DNA of 10,280 bases from Synergistaceae bacterium. GTDB lineage: Bacteria; Synergistota; Synergistia; Synergistales; Synergistaceae. The notes beneath the pieces were generated by a model. That model was not told where the DNA came from, ran no database searches, and saw nothing but the letters and a program-made list of their open reading frames with translations. The stretch spans positions 1-10,280 of the forward strand of contig JAUNNW010000044.1 in NCBI GenBank assembly GCA_030531285.1. Direction: 5' to 3'. Each line of letters opens with the position of its first letter. Position 1 is the first letter of the stretch. Shown here piece after piece: positions 1-7,228 of this stretch. The position numbers were made by a program, and so were the translations under genes.

Positions 1-2
1 TG

Positions 3-23
3 AATGGAGATGGCTTTCTTTGA
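3..23 (+). CDS. C-terminal tail of an upstream gene (possibly priA)
   Basis: The third reading frame is open from the window edge and ends at a TGA at 21-23, giving a terminal Asn-Gly-Asp-Gly-Phe-Leu. This stop would overlap the TTG start of def in a TTGA arrangement, the same style of coupling used further down the cluster. In many bacteria the gene before def is priA, the primosomal helicase, whose C-terminus carries a short Asp/Asn-Pro type motif that loosely resembles these residues. Only seven codons are visible, so the identity is a guess. Frame 1 has a TGA at 1-3 and could equally hold the end of the upstream gene. Confidence 0.25.
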   Translation, partial: NGDGFL

Positions 24-508
24 GCATACTGAAAATATGTACCTATCCCGACCCTGTGCTCAGAAACGAAAATAAGCCGGTAAAGGTGTTCGGCGATGAG
101 CTTCGCAAAGTCGTTGCTGATATGTTTGAGACTATGTATGCAGCCGACGGAATTGGGCTTGCAGCGCCTCAGGTAGGGCTTAACAAACAGATAGTAGTCA
201 TAGATTATCAGGGAGAAAAATATACTCTGATAAATCCTGAAATTATCAATTCAGAGGGTTCTGAAGTACATGAGGAAGGCTGCCTGAGTTTTCCCCGCAT
301 TTATGTCAAAGTGCCGTCGCCCGTCCGTATGACGGTTGTATATAAAGACGAGTTCGGAAACGAGCACACAAAGCAGACGGAAGGATTTTTGACTGCCGTA
401 TTTTCCCACGAAATAGACCACTTGCACGGCAGAATGCTTATAGATCGCGTTTCACCGCTTAAAAGAAGCTTTTTGAAGAAAAAAATTGAGAAAGAAAGCG
501 GTAAGTAA
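20..508 (+). CDS. def: Peptide deformylase
   Basis: This cytoplasmic metalloenzyme removes the formyl group from the N-terminal methionine of nascent proteins. All three family motifs are present in the 162-residue product: GIGLAAPQ at residues 44-51, EGCLS at 86-90 with metal ligand Cys88, and HEIDH at 130-134, which supplies the two His ligands and the catalytic Glu131. Length is normal for the family. The start is TTG at 20, with GGAG at 6-9 ten bases upstream; the encoded MSILKICTYPDPVLR matches the usual N-terminus. The frame is open further upstream, but that extension does not look like deformylase. Its partner gene fmt begins two bases after the stop, the classic def-fmt pair. Function is certain; the start is well supported. 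Confidence 0.97.
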   Translation: MSILKICTYPDPVLRNENKPVKVFGDELRKVVADMFETMYAADGIGLAAPQVGLNKQIVVIDYQGEKYTLINPEIINSEGSEVHEEGCLSFPRIYVKVPSPVRMTVVYKDEFGNEHTKQTEGFLTAVFSHEIDHLHGRMLIDRVSPLKRSFLKKKIEKESGK

Positions 509-510
509 GA

Positions 511-1443
511 ATGTTTAAGACAGGTTTTTGCGGAAGCGGCAGATTTGCGGAGTTGTGTCTTCGTCTTTTGTCCGAACAGTTAAAACCGGACTGGGTTGTT
601 AGCAATACCCCGAAAACGTCTGGCAGGGGGCTTCAATTTCACGATACCCCTGTCAGTGTTGCGGCTCAGGAACTTGAAATTCCGTGTTTTACGACTGACA
701 GACTGTCCGCCGATACAGAAAGAATAGAATGGATTGTCAGCAACGCGCCTGATATTATGTTTATTATAGATTTCGGGCATCTTATAAAGGAACCGCTGCT
801 TTCCCTGCCGAAATACGGCTGTATAAATCTGCACCCGTCAAAGCTGCCTCTATACAGAGGTTCTGCTCCGCTGCAGAGAGCTATTATGGACGGACTGGAA
901 AGTACTGCCGTTTCTGTTTTCAGACTTGACGCAGGAATGGATACAGGCGATTTGCTCTCGCAGCCTGAAGTGAAAATTTTGAAAAACGATACTTATGACT
1001 CATTGCTTGAGCGCTGTGCCAAAACGGGCTGCTGCGAGATGCTGCGTCTGATTTTTGAAGTTAAGCCCGATAACTGGAAATTTACGCCTCAGCCGCAGGA
1101 CGGTTTCAGTATAGCTCCGAAAATTGATAAATCAGAAGGCAGACTTGACTGGAAAAAGTCTGCATTTTCCTGCAGCTGCCTTGTTCGCGCGCTGTCAAAT
1201 ACACCGGGCGTTTTCTGCTTTAACGGTGATAAAAGGATCAGAATTTTCAAGGTGTCTGTGGTAAAAAGTCAAAAAGCTGCCGAACCGGGGGAAATAGTTG
1301 CAATAGAGAACGGCGAACCGGTAATTGCGTGCGGAGAAGACGCGCTGAAGCTTGAAACGGTGCAGCCTGACAGCAAAAAACAGCAAAGCGCGGCGGACTG
1401 GCTCAGAGGAGCGAGACTGTCTGTAGGTGACAGAGTGCAATAG
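511..1443 (+). CDS. fmt: Methionyl-tRNA formyltransferase
   Basis: Transfers a formyl group from 10-formyltetrahydrofolate to methionine on initiator tRNA, in the cytoplasm. The 310-residue length is typical. The N-terminal formyltransferase fold spans about residues 1-200. Catalytic residues are visible as Asn106 and His108 in INLHPSKLP and Asp144 in MDTGD, with the YRGSAPLQ segment at 115-122. The C-terminal OB-fold domain, about 205-300, includes a recognisable GEIVAIENGEPVIACG stretch. One difference from most relatives is the loop before the active site: residues 87-89 are Asp-Phe-Gly where Ala-Tyr-Gly is usual. The ATG at 511 follows the def stop by two bases with only a weak ribosome-binding site, suggesting coupling to def translation. 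Confidence 0.96.
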   Translation: MFKTGFCGSGRFAELCLRLLSEQLKPDWVVSNTPKTSGRGLQFHDTPVSVAAQELEIPCFTTDRLSADTERIEWIVSNAPDIMFIIDFGHLIKEPLLSLPKYGCINLHPSKLPLYRGSAPLQRAIMDGLESTAVSVFRLDAGMDTGDLLSQPEVKILKNDTYDSLLERCAKTGCCEMLRLIFEVKPDNWKFTPQPQDGFSIAPKIDKSEGRLDWKKSAFSCSCLVRALSNTPGVFCFNGDKRIRIFKVSVVKSQKAAEPGEIVAIENGEPVIACGEDALKLETVQPDSKKQQSAADWLRGARLSVGDRVQ

Positions 1444-1447
1444 TTGC

Positions 1448-1455
1448 AGGGAGGT
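1448..1455 (+). promoter_or_regulatory. Ribosome-binding site of the Nudix gene
   Basis: AGGGAGGT lies six bases before the ATG at 1462. It decides the start in favour of this ATG over the in-frame TTG at 1444, which abuts the fmt stop and would put the Shine-Dalgarno sequence inside the coding region. Confidence 0.8.
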
Positions 1456-1461
1456 AGCGGA

Positions 1462-2007
1462 ATGGACAAAACTGAACGCATGACGGCTTCAAATTGCCTT
1501 TACAGGGGGCGCATACTTAATCTCAGGGTGGATGAGGTCGCGCTTCCGTCCGGAGTGCAGGCGAAAAGGGAAATAGTAGAGCATAGGGACGCATCAGCTG
1601 TTCTTGCCGTGGACGCTTACGGTCTGCTGCTTTTTGTTTCGCAGTACCGGTACGCTGCCGGCAAAGAACTGCTCGAAATTCCTGCCGGTCTGGTCGAAGA
1701 CGGCGAAAATCCGGCTGATACAGCAGTGCGCGAGCTTCAGGAGGAATGTGGATACAAGCCGGGAAAACTTGAAAAAATTGCTTCTTTCTATTGCTCTCCG
1801 GGATTTTCTACGGAAAAGCTGCATGTTTATTTTGCGTCAGAACTTGTAAAATCCAAACTGCCGGAGGATGAGGACGAGCTGATAGAGACGCTGCGCCTTT
1901 CTCCTGCCGAGGCTGAAGAAAAGATAACGAACGGCGAAATAGCCGATGCAAAAACTATTGCTGCGATTTACTGGTACAGGAGACAGCAGTTTGATAACGG
2001 AATTTAG
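1462..2007 (+). CDS. Nudix hydrolase, ADP-ribose pyrophosphatase type
   Basis: A 181-residue Nudix protein resembling the NudF/YqkG ADP-ribose pyrophosphatases, which split ADP-ribose into AMP and ribose 5-phosphate. The Nudix box is perfect at residues 76-98: Gly76, five residues, Glu82, seven residues, then RELQEECGY, with Glu91, Glu94 and Glu95 in the metal-binding positions. The preceding EIPAG (72-76) and a Pro at 114, shortly after the box in YCSPGFSTE, are typical of the ADP-ribose subgroup rather than of MutT. The start at 1462 is set by a strong ribosome-binding site. The last 17 bases overlap the start of the recombinase gene. Family assignment is firm; the exact substrate is inferred, and other nucleotide sugars are possible. 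Confidence 0.9.
   Translation: MDKTERMTASNCLYRGRILNLRVDEVALPSGVQAKREIVEHRDASAVLAVDAYGLLLFVSQYRYAAGKELLEIPAGLVEDGENPADTAVRELQEECGYKPGKLEKIASFYCSPGFSTEKLHVYFASELVKSKLPEDEDELIETLRLSPAEAEEKITNGEIADAKTIAAIYWYRRQQFDNGI
1978..1983 (+). promoter_or_regulatory. Ribosome-binding site of the recombinase gene
   Basis: AGGAGA, seven bases before TTG 1991, lies inside the 3' end of the Nudix gene. It supports the TTG as start instead of the in-frame ATG at 1946, which has no comparable site and would add 15 residues unlike the family N-terminus. Confidence 0.7.
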
Positions 2008-2926
2008 CAGGGAATTTGCACTGCTGACAGAGAGATTTAAAGATTACCTTCTGTTTGAGCGGGGGGCAAGTCAGAATACCGTTAAATCATATATGTCTGA
2101 TTTGAACGCATGGTATGTGTTCTGCAGAAAACATGACGCTGCGCCTGAAAAGTTAAACGCAGATGCTGTTTCCAGATTTGTCCTCGAACTGACAGCTGCC
2201 GGCAAGGCAAAAAGTACAATACAGAGAAATGCGGCAGTTCTTGCTTCTTTCGCGCATTTTTTGGTCTATGACGGAGAAGAATCGCATCTGCCGAAGCTTG
2301 ACGAGCTTCCCAAACGCGACAAAAAACTGCCTGAGGTTATGACCGAGGGAGAAATACAGCGCATCATTAACATCTGCGAGGACGGAACAGCGCTCGGAAA
2401 ACGCGACAGGGCAATAGTTGAACTGGCGTACGGCACGGGAATGAGAGCGTCTGAAATATGCAATATCGCTCTCAAAGATATAGATTTTGGAAGCGGCGTG
2501 CTTTACACGCGCGGAAAAGGCTCAAAAGAACGCAGCATTCCGTTTGTGGGAGCCGTGCGGAGAATAGTTGAAAATTACATTGAAGATACGCGTCCTTCGC
2601 TGAACAGAGACGGTCTGCCGTGGCTGTTTTTAAGCAGAAACGGGCAGCAGCTTGGTCGTGAAATGCTTTGGCATATACTTCGTAAACGCGGGCAAGAGGC
2701 AGGCATTTCGATATCAAGACTGCATCCTCACGTTTTGCGGCATACTTTTGCGACGCATCTTCTGCGCAACGGTATGGATCAGAGAACTTTGCAGGAAATG
2801 CTCGGACATTCGTCAATACTGACAACACAGAAATACACGCATATAGATGAGGAAATGCGGGATCTGTATGACCGCTATCATCCGCGCGCGTCGGAAGCAA
2901 CGGAGGAAAAAAATGAATTACGCTGA
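1991..2926 (+). CDS. xerD: Tyrosine recombinase, XerC/XerD type
   Basis: A site-specific recombinase of 311 residues from the TTG start, close to the roughly 300 of XerC/XerD. The N-terminal SAM-like DNA-binding domain (about 10-95) contains the ERGASQNTVKSY segment. The catalytic domain carries all the expected residues: Arg152 in GTGMRASE, Lys176 in RGKGSKER, His247 and Arg250 in HPHVLRHTFATH, His273 in LGHSS, and the nucleophile Tyr282 in TQKYTH. Known members resolve chromosome dimers at dif with FtsK. The housekeeping position, with no phage genes or attachment sites nearby, argues for Xer rather than a mobile-element integrase. Whether it corresponds to XerC or XerD, or acts alone as XerH/XerA do, cannot be told from one gene. 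Its end overlaps the next gene by 14 bases. Confidence 0.9.
   Translation: MITEFSREFALLTERFKDYLLFERGASQNTVKSYMSDLNAWYVFCRKHDAAPEKLNADAVSRFVLELTAAGKAKSTIQRNAAVLASFAHFLVYDGEESHLPKLDELPKRDKKLPEVMTEGEIQRIINICEDGTALGKRDRAIVELAYGTGMRASEICNIALKDIDFGSGVLYTRGKGSKERSIPFVGAVRRIVENYIEDTRPSLNRDGLPWLFLSRNGQQLGREMLWHILRKRGQEAGISISRLHPHVLRHTFATHLLRNGMDQRTLQEMLGHSSILTTQKYTHIDEEMRDLYDRYHPRASEATEEKNELR
2902..2906 (+). promoter_or_regulatory. Ribosome-binding site of the purine nucleoside phosphorylase gene
   Basis: GGAGG lies six bases before ATG 2913 and inside the last codons of the recombinase gene. It fixes the start there rather than at the in-frame ATG 2847, which would prepend 22 very basic residues that do not belong to the family. 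Confidence 0.85.
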
Positions 2927-3740
2927 CAAAGTCAGAAAAGCAAGAAATTATCTGCAAAAAAGAATAAGCAGCGCGCCTGAATATATGCTTGTGCTGGGGT
3001 CCGGACTCGGCGGCGTTGCCGATATGCTGGAGGCGGAAACGGTAGTCAGCTACGAAAGCATACCGTATTGGCCTAAATCTACGGCGCCGGGGCATCGCGG
3101 ACGTCTGCTTTTCGGTATGCTCGGCGGGAAATATATTGTCGTTATGCAGGGAAGAATACACGGGTACGAAGGCTGTGACATGACTGAGGTAACCTTTCCC
3201 GTGCGCGTACTCGGCGAGCTTGGAGTGAAATCGGCACTGTTCACCAATGCTTCCGGCGGTATTCCATCGGAGGGCAGGGATATAAGGCCCGGCAGCATAA
3301 TTGCAGTTACCGACCATATAAATTTTATGGGAGACAATCCTCTCAGAGGCGCGAATAATCCTGAATGGGGCGACAGATTTCCTGATATGACCTTCACTTA
3401 TGATAAGGCATATATCAATCTGCTGACAAGACTTGCTTCAGAACAGAAGATAGAACTTTTTCAGGGAGTTTATATCGCAATGTGCGGTCCTTCCTATGAA
3501 ACGCCGGCAGAAATCCGAATGGCAAAACTTCTCGGAGCCGATGCAGTCGGTATGTCAACCGTTCCCGAGGTTATAGCGGCACGCCATATGGGAATGAGGA
3601 TTGCAGTGCTTTCCTGCGTTTCAAACTATGCCGCAGGTGTTCGGAACGAAAGGCTGACTGAAGATGAAGTGCTTGAGACAATCGGCGGCAACGCGGATAA
3701 AATCGGCAGGCTTGTTGCGGAATTCTTTAAAGAAATTTAA
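2913..3740 (+). CDS. Purine nucleoside phosphorylase, class I trimeric type
   Basis: Splits purine (deoxy)nucleosides with phosphate to give the free base and (deoxy)ribose 1-phosphate, a cytoplasmic salvage step. The 275-residue product matches the trimeric PunA/human-type family in length. Visible motifs are the phosphate loop GSGLG at 29-33, His61 in APGHRG, Arg81 and His83 in QGRIHGYEG, TNASGG at 111-116, GPSYETPAE at 192-200 with base-contacting Glu196, GMSTVPE at 213-219, and Asn238 in SNYAAG. An Asn at the last position is associated with preference for 6-oxopurines such as inosine and guanosine, so that substrate range is inferred. A 14-base overlap with the recombinase gene implies cotranscription. 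I left the symbol blank because punA, deoD and pnp are all used for this family. Confidence 0.94.
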   Translation: MNYADKVRKARNYLQKRISSAPEYMLVLGSGLGGVADMLEAETVVSYESIPYWPKSTAPGHRGRLLFGMLGGKYIVVMQGRIHGYEGCDMTEVTFPVRVLGELGVKSALFTNASGGIPSEGRDIRPGSIIAVTDHINFMGDNPLRGANNPEWGDRFPDMTFTYDKAYINLLTRLASEQKIELFQGVYIAMCGPSYETPAEIRMAKLLGADAVGMSTVPEVIAARHMGMRIAVLSCVSNYAAGVRNERLTEDEVLETIGGNADKIGRLVAEFFKEI

Positions 3741-3757
3741 CATGGGACAGTGATTGT

Positions 3758-4366
3758 ATGTTCATAGCGATAGAAGGAATTGACGGAACAGGAAAATCGA
3801 CGCAGGCGGCAAGGCTTGCGGCTTACCTGAGGGCAGACGGAAGCAGGGAAGTTGTGCTGACGAAAGAACCGGGCGGATGGGACGGGGGGACTGTCCTTAG
3901 AGAGCTTGTTCTCGGCGGAAAACTTGTTCATCCATGGAGCGAAGGCTATCTGTTTATGCTTGACCGTGCCGAACACGTCAGCCGTATTATTGAACCGGCA
4001 GTCCGCGAAGGAAAAATTGTTGTTTGCGAGCGCTATCACGCTTCAACGCTTGCTTATCAGGTGTGGGGCAGAGGCCTGCCGATAGAACCCTTTGACAGTC
4101 TTTTCAAGTTTTCAGATTTTCCGGTCCCCGATTTGACAATTCTGCTTGATATGGAGCCGGAAGCAGCTCTCGCCAGAGTTAGAAGCAGGGGAGAGGAAGA
4201 CGCGTTTGAAAGCGAAGGCAGCGCTTTTATGACAAGGATACGTACCGGCTATCTTGAACAGATGAAACGAGCCGCTGCTTTTTGGACATGCATTTCAGCA
4301 GAAGCTTCGCCCGACGTTGTTTTTGAGAATATAGTGTCCGAAATAAAAAACAGAGGTATTATTTAA
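3758..4366 (+). CDS. tmk: Thymidylate kinase
   Basis: Phosphorylates dTMP to dTDP with ATP, an essential step toward dTTP. The 202-residue length is standard. The P-loop is GIDGTGKST at 7-15. It is followed by EPGG at 37-40, DRAEH at 69-73, the nucleotide-binding ERYHAS segment at 91-96 and AYQ at 99-101. The LID region is RVRSRGEEDAFE at about 140-151. Gly at P-loop position 10 marks the bacterial type II enzyme, in which the catalytic Arg sits in the LID; Arg144 aligns with that residue. Two substitutions stand out: Glu91 where Asp is usual in the DRY/DRH motif, and Ala149 where the LID usually reads Asp-Arg-x-Glu. The delta-prime gene follows with no gap. The ribosome-binding site is weak. 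Confidence 0.95.
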   Translation: MFIAIEGIDGTGKSTQAARLAAYLRADGSREVVLTKEPGGWDGGTVLRELVLGGKLVHPWSEGYLFMLDRAEHVSRIIEPAVREGKIVVCERYHASTLAYQVWGRGLPIEPFDSLFKFSDFPVPDLTILLDMEPEAALARVRSRGEEDAFESEGSAFMTRIRTGYLEQMKRAAAFWTCISAEASPDVVFENIVSEIKNRGII

Positions 4367-5122
4367 TTGTCTGATAATGATTTTGCAGCACTTATAGAAA
4401 ATTCGGGGGGCTGGAACGAAATATGCAGCGCTGTTAATTCCGGCAGACATCCGCAGTCGGTAGCCGCGCTTGTTCCGCTTGCGGGACAGGAATATTTTGT
4501 GGAATGTTACGCGCGTATGATGCTTGAAGACGAGAGGGCATGGAGCGATGGCAGACATCCTGATCTGATTTATGCGGGAATGCCGGACAAACCTCCGTCA
4601 ATAGAGGAGTGCCGCCGGCTTAACGAAGAAATGTCGCTGCACCCTGTATCGGCAAAACGGCGTCTTTCAGTAATATGGGCGGCAGAAAAGCTTTCGCTTG
4701 AAGCTGAGAACAGCCTTCTTAAACTTACAGAAGAACCTCCGGCAAACGCGTGTATTCTGTTCGTAATGGAGGAAAACAAGCTCCTCCCGACAATCAGAAG
4801 CCGAGTATGGACGATAAACATAGATTTTCCGCAGGAATGTCTGAGTGCGTCCAAGCCGCCGGAAACTCCGGCTGAGTGGGCAGAGTGGTTCGGCAGGAAT
4901 TCTTCCGGCAAAAAGGGAGAATTCGATGCTGCCTGTCTTGAAATACAGGGCTGGATAAATTACTATATTGAGCAGGGAGAGTTTGCAAAAGCTTCCAACG
5001 CTGATCTGCTTGTAAAAATGGCAAAACAGAAAAATACGTCGCTGTCGATGCTTCAGGATATGGCATTTGCAGTGCTTCAGGGAGATGTATCTTGTGAACA
5101 AATATTTGGCAGTATACGGTAA
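4367..5122 (+). CDS. holB: DNA polymerase III delta-prime subunit-like protein (compact)
   Basis: Resembles the clamp-loader subunit delta-prime, which helps load the sliding clamp onto primed DNA. Family landmarks are HPDLI at 64-68, the IEECRRLNEEMSLHPVSAKRRLSVIWAAEKLS stretch (in two parts, about 78-110), NSLLKLTEEPP at 115-125, and a LLPTIRSR segment ending at Ser145-Arg146. At 251 residues it is much shorter than the roughly 330 of E. coli and Bacillus proteins. There is no Walker A motif: the region near residues 29-45 is degenerate. No cysteine zinc module is seen before HPDLI. The usual Ser-Arg-Cys motif reads Ser-Arg-Val. The start is TTG directly after the tmk stop, with AGAGG ten bases upstream. 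The tmk neighbour supports the assignment. A divergent delta-prime homologue without loader activity is the alternative. Confidence 0.85.
   Translation: MSDNDFAALIENSGGWNEICSAVNSGRHPQSVAALVPLAGQEYFVECYARMMLEDERAWSDGRHPDLIYAGMPDKPPSIEECRRLNEEMSLHPVSAKRRLSVIWAAEKLSLEAENSLLKLTEEPPANACILFVMEENKLLPTIRSRVWTINIDFPQECLSASKPPETPAEWAEWFGRNSSGKKGEFDAACLEIQGWINYYIEQGEFAKASNADLLVKMAKQKNTSLSMLQDMAFAVLQGDVSCEQIFGSIR
5079..5084 (+). promoter_or_regulatory. Ribosome-binding site of the RicT gene
   Basis: AGGGAG lies nine bases before GTG 5094 and inside the delta-prime coding region. It favours the GTG as start. The in-frame ATG at 5085 directly abuts this sequence, leaving no spacer, and the ATG at 5067 lies upstream of it. 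Confidence 0.65.
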
Positions 5123-6317
5123 ACCCCGTTATCTGGGTATTATATCTACCGATAAAGAGCTGAAACAGAAGGATATTGTTGTTGTCGAATCTGTACGCGG
5201 CGATGATATTGCCTTTGTCGCCGGCAGTCTTAATAACGAACAGGAAGCTGAATACAGAGCTTTGAGAAACACTGTCGAACGCGCTGAAAACGCGCCTAAA
5301 GTTTCGGAACCGGCTGTTACTGATCTCAAGTTTGTTAAATTCGCCGAAAATAGGGAACTTAACGAGCTGGGGCTGTATAAGGTTGAAGAGCGTGAAATAC
5401 TTAAAAAGGTCAAGGAACTTGTTGTTCCGCATGAACTGGACATAAAACTGATTGATGTTGAGATTTTGAACGGAAGAAAAAAACTGTTTGTTTATTTTTC
5501 GTCCGAACAGAGAGTTGATTTCAGAGCGTTTGTACGCGATTTGGCAAAGGAATTCAAAACAAGAATTGAACTGCGCCAAATAGGCGTGAGGGATGAATCA
5601 AAAATTATCGGCGGACTCGGAATATGCGGAAATCCGTGTTGCTGCAGTTTCTGGCTGCACCAGTTTGAGCCTGTGGGCATTAAAATGGTAAAGGAACAAA
5701 ATCTTGCGCTGAATCCGTCAAAGATATCAGGAATCTGCGGCAGACTGATGTGCTGTATGTGCTATGAACACAATGTTTACAGCGAACTTTGGGAGGGGCT
5801 GCCTGCTCCCGGAAGCAAACTTAAAGGCCCGGAAAATAGTGCGCAGATAACAGGAATCAACATAGGCGCGAAGGCGCTTAAATGTTATATACCCGGACTT
5901 GGCGAAAAAGACGTACCGATTGATAAGTTTGATCAGTTCAAAAAAGCGGTGGAAGAAGGAACCGTCAACGACGAGCTTGAAAATCTGGTCAAAATGGAAG
6001 ATCCTGTGTCAGATTTTCTGTTTGACGGAACTGTTGACAAAATATTTAAAGAACACGCTGTCAAAGAGGAAACAGACGGAAAAAATTCAGAAGAATATCA
6101 CAGCAGGCACAAAGCCCGTTTCAGCAGACATTCACAGCCGAAGCAGACAGATACTGCTGTCCGGCAGAAAAGCGGCGGCGAAACAGCTCATGCTGAAGAT
6201 TATTTTGCTGATGACAGCGAAATTGAAGAAAAACAGCAGAAAAAACATTTCCGCTATCATCACCGCGGAGGCAGAAAACACCGCGGAAAACAGCAGAATG
6301 GCGGCGGCGAAGCGTAA
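5094..6317 (+). CDS. ricT: PSP1 domain protein, RicT/YaaT family, with long basic tail
   Basis: A 407-residue PSP1-domain protein. In Bacillus subtilis RicT (YaaT) works with RicA and RicF as an iron-sulfur complex that modulates RNase Y-dependent mRNA maturation; the same job here is inferred. The core is recognisable by IGGLGICG (Cys178), a triple cysteine at 182-184, VGIKMVKEQNLALNPSKISG, and CGRLMCCMCYE (Cys215, 220, 221, 223). Family members usually carry CGRxLCC and CGRLMCC; here Cys182 and Cys223 are additional and the first CGR is CGN. After a C-terminal core to about residue 320 comes an 84-residue low-complexity tail (324-407), rich in Lys, Arg, His, Gln and Gly. It makes the protein well over 100 residues longer than YaaT. 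The gene overlaps delta-prime by 29 bases and ftsY by one, and the tmk-delta-prime-RicT order supports it. Confidence 0.92.
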   Translation: MNKYLAVYGKPRYLGIISTDKELKQKDIVVVESVRGDDIAFVAGSLNNEQEAEYRALRNTVERAENAPKVSEPAVTDLKFVKFAENRELNELGLYKVEEREILKKVKELVVPHELDIKLIDVEILNGRKKLFVYFSSEQRVDFRAFVRDLAKEFKTRIELRQIGVRDESKIIGGLGICGNPCCCSFWLHQFEPVGIKMVKEQNLALNPSKISGICGRLMCCMCYEHNVYSELWEGLPAPGSKLKGPENSAQITGINIGAKALKCYIPGLGEKDVPIDKFDQFKKAVEEGTVNDELENLVKMEDPVSDFLFDGTVDKIFKEHAVKEETDGKNSEEYHSRHKARFSRHSQPKQTDTAVRQKSGGETAHAEDYFADDSEIEEKQQKKHFRYHHRGGRKHRGKQQNGGGEA

Positions 6318-7228
6318 TGCTCGGAAATTTTGCGGAAAAACTGCGTACAGGCAGCAACAAATGGGTTCAGGGCATTTCAAATCTGTTCTCTGACCAGCCT
6401 GTTACTGACGATTTTTGGGACGAACTTGAAGAAATTCTTTTGACCGGAGATGTGGGGATAGACACTTCCTGTGCTCTTATTGATGAATTGAAAAGGTTTG
6501 CGGTTGATAAAAGAATCGCCAACCGCACCGAACTGAAACTGGCTTTTGCCGGACTGCTTCAGAATAAACTTGAGAGTGTACCGAATACCGGAAAACCGCT
6601 CCGGCTTGATAAAAATCCGTCAGTTGTGCTTTTAATAGGCGTAAACGGAAGCGGCAAAACGACAACAGCAGGCAAACTTGCCCTGCAGCTCAAAAATCAG
6701 GGTAAAAAGGTCGTCTTGGCAGCCGCAGACACTTTTCGTGCAGCGGCTGTTGACCAGCTTAAGGTTTGGGGTGAACGCACAGGCACAAAGGTTATATCTC
6801 AGGCTGAAAACAGTGATCCTGCGGCAGTTTTGTTCGATGCCGTAAATTCCGCAAAGGCTTCAGGGGCAGAGGTCGTTATTGCAGACACCGCCGGACGGCT
6901 GCATACAAAATCGAACCTGATGGAAGAATTGCAGAAAATTTTTCGTGTAGTCAAAAGGGAAACGGGAAGCGATCCTGCGGAGGTTTTGATAGTTCTCGAC
7001 GCGGTAACAGGTCAGAATGCTTTTGTACAGGCTGAAAGCTTTGGCAAATATATGCCTGTCAGCGGCGTTGTGCTCACAAAATATGACAATACTTCAAAGG
7101 GCGGGATAGTTTTTTCAATCGCGGACAAACTTCATCTTCCTGTAAGATACGTCGGTCTCGGCGAGGCAGCAGAAGATCTCAAACTGTTTGACGCAAAAGC
7201 CTTTACAGAGGCGCTGCTGAATGTCTGA
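6317..7228 (+). CDS. ftsY: Signal recognition particle receptor FtsY
   Basis: The SRP receptor GTPase, which docks SRP-bound ribosomes at the inner membrane for cotranslational insertion. The 303-residue protein has a short N-terminal helix, the N domain (about 20-90, including the LEEILLTGDVGID signature near residues 37-49), and the G domain. G motifs are GVNGSGKTTTAGK from residue 108, DTFRAAA from 138, DTAGRLHTKSNLMEEL from 190, LDAVTGQNA, and the TKYD guanine-specificity motif at 254-257. VGLGE and the closing LFDAKAF are FtsY hallmarks and exclude Ffh, which would carry a methionine-rich M domain. There is no long acidic A domain. The ATG overlaps the ricT stop by one base (TAATG), and the end overlaps the next gene by eight bases. 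Confidence 0.96.
   Translation: MLGNFAEKLRTGSNKWVQGISNLFSDQPVTDDFWDELEEILLTGDVGIDTSCALIDELKRFAVDKRIANRTELKLAFAGLLQNKLESVPNTGKPLRLDKNPSVVLLIGVNGSGKTTTAGKLALQLKNQGKKVVLAAADTFRAAAVDQLKVWGERTGTKVISQAENSDPAAVLFDAVNSAKASGAEVVIADTAGRLHTKSNLMEELQKIFRVVKRETGSDPAEVLIVLDAVTGQNAFVQAESFGKYMPVSGVVLTKYDNTSKGGIVFSIADKLHLPVRYVGLGEAAEDLKLFDAKAFTEALLNV

Noticed and set aside
1991..2926. Recombinase as a mobile-element integrase
   Set aside because: No attachment-site duplication, phage gene, excisionase or tRNA target nearby; it is embedded in overlapping housekeeping genes and has Xer-like length.
2472..3317. A 281-codon open frame on the minus strand across the recombinase/phosphorylase junction
   Set aside because: It lies opposite two clearly identified genes with intact motifs, has no recognisable domain and reads as an antisense shadow.
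4794..5579. A 261-codon minus-strand open frame opposite delta-prime and RicT
   Set aside because: No family resemblance, no good ribosome-binding site seen, and both sense genes are certain; the open frame follows from codon bias on the other strand.
5899..6393. A 164-codon + strand frame spanning the ricT/ftsY junction
   Set aside because: Its Lys/Asn-rich product arises from reading the low-complexity ricT tail in another frame; no motif or start signal supports it.
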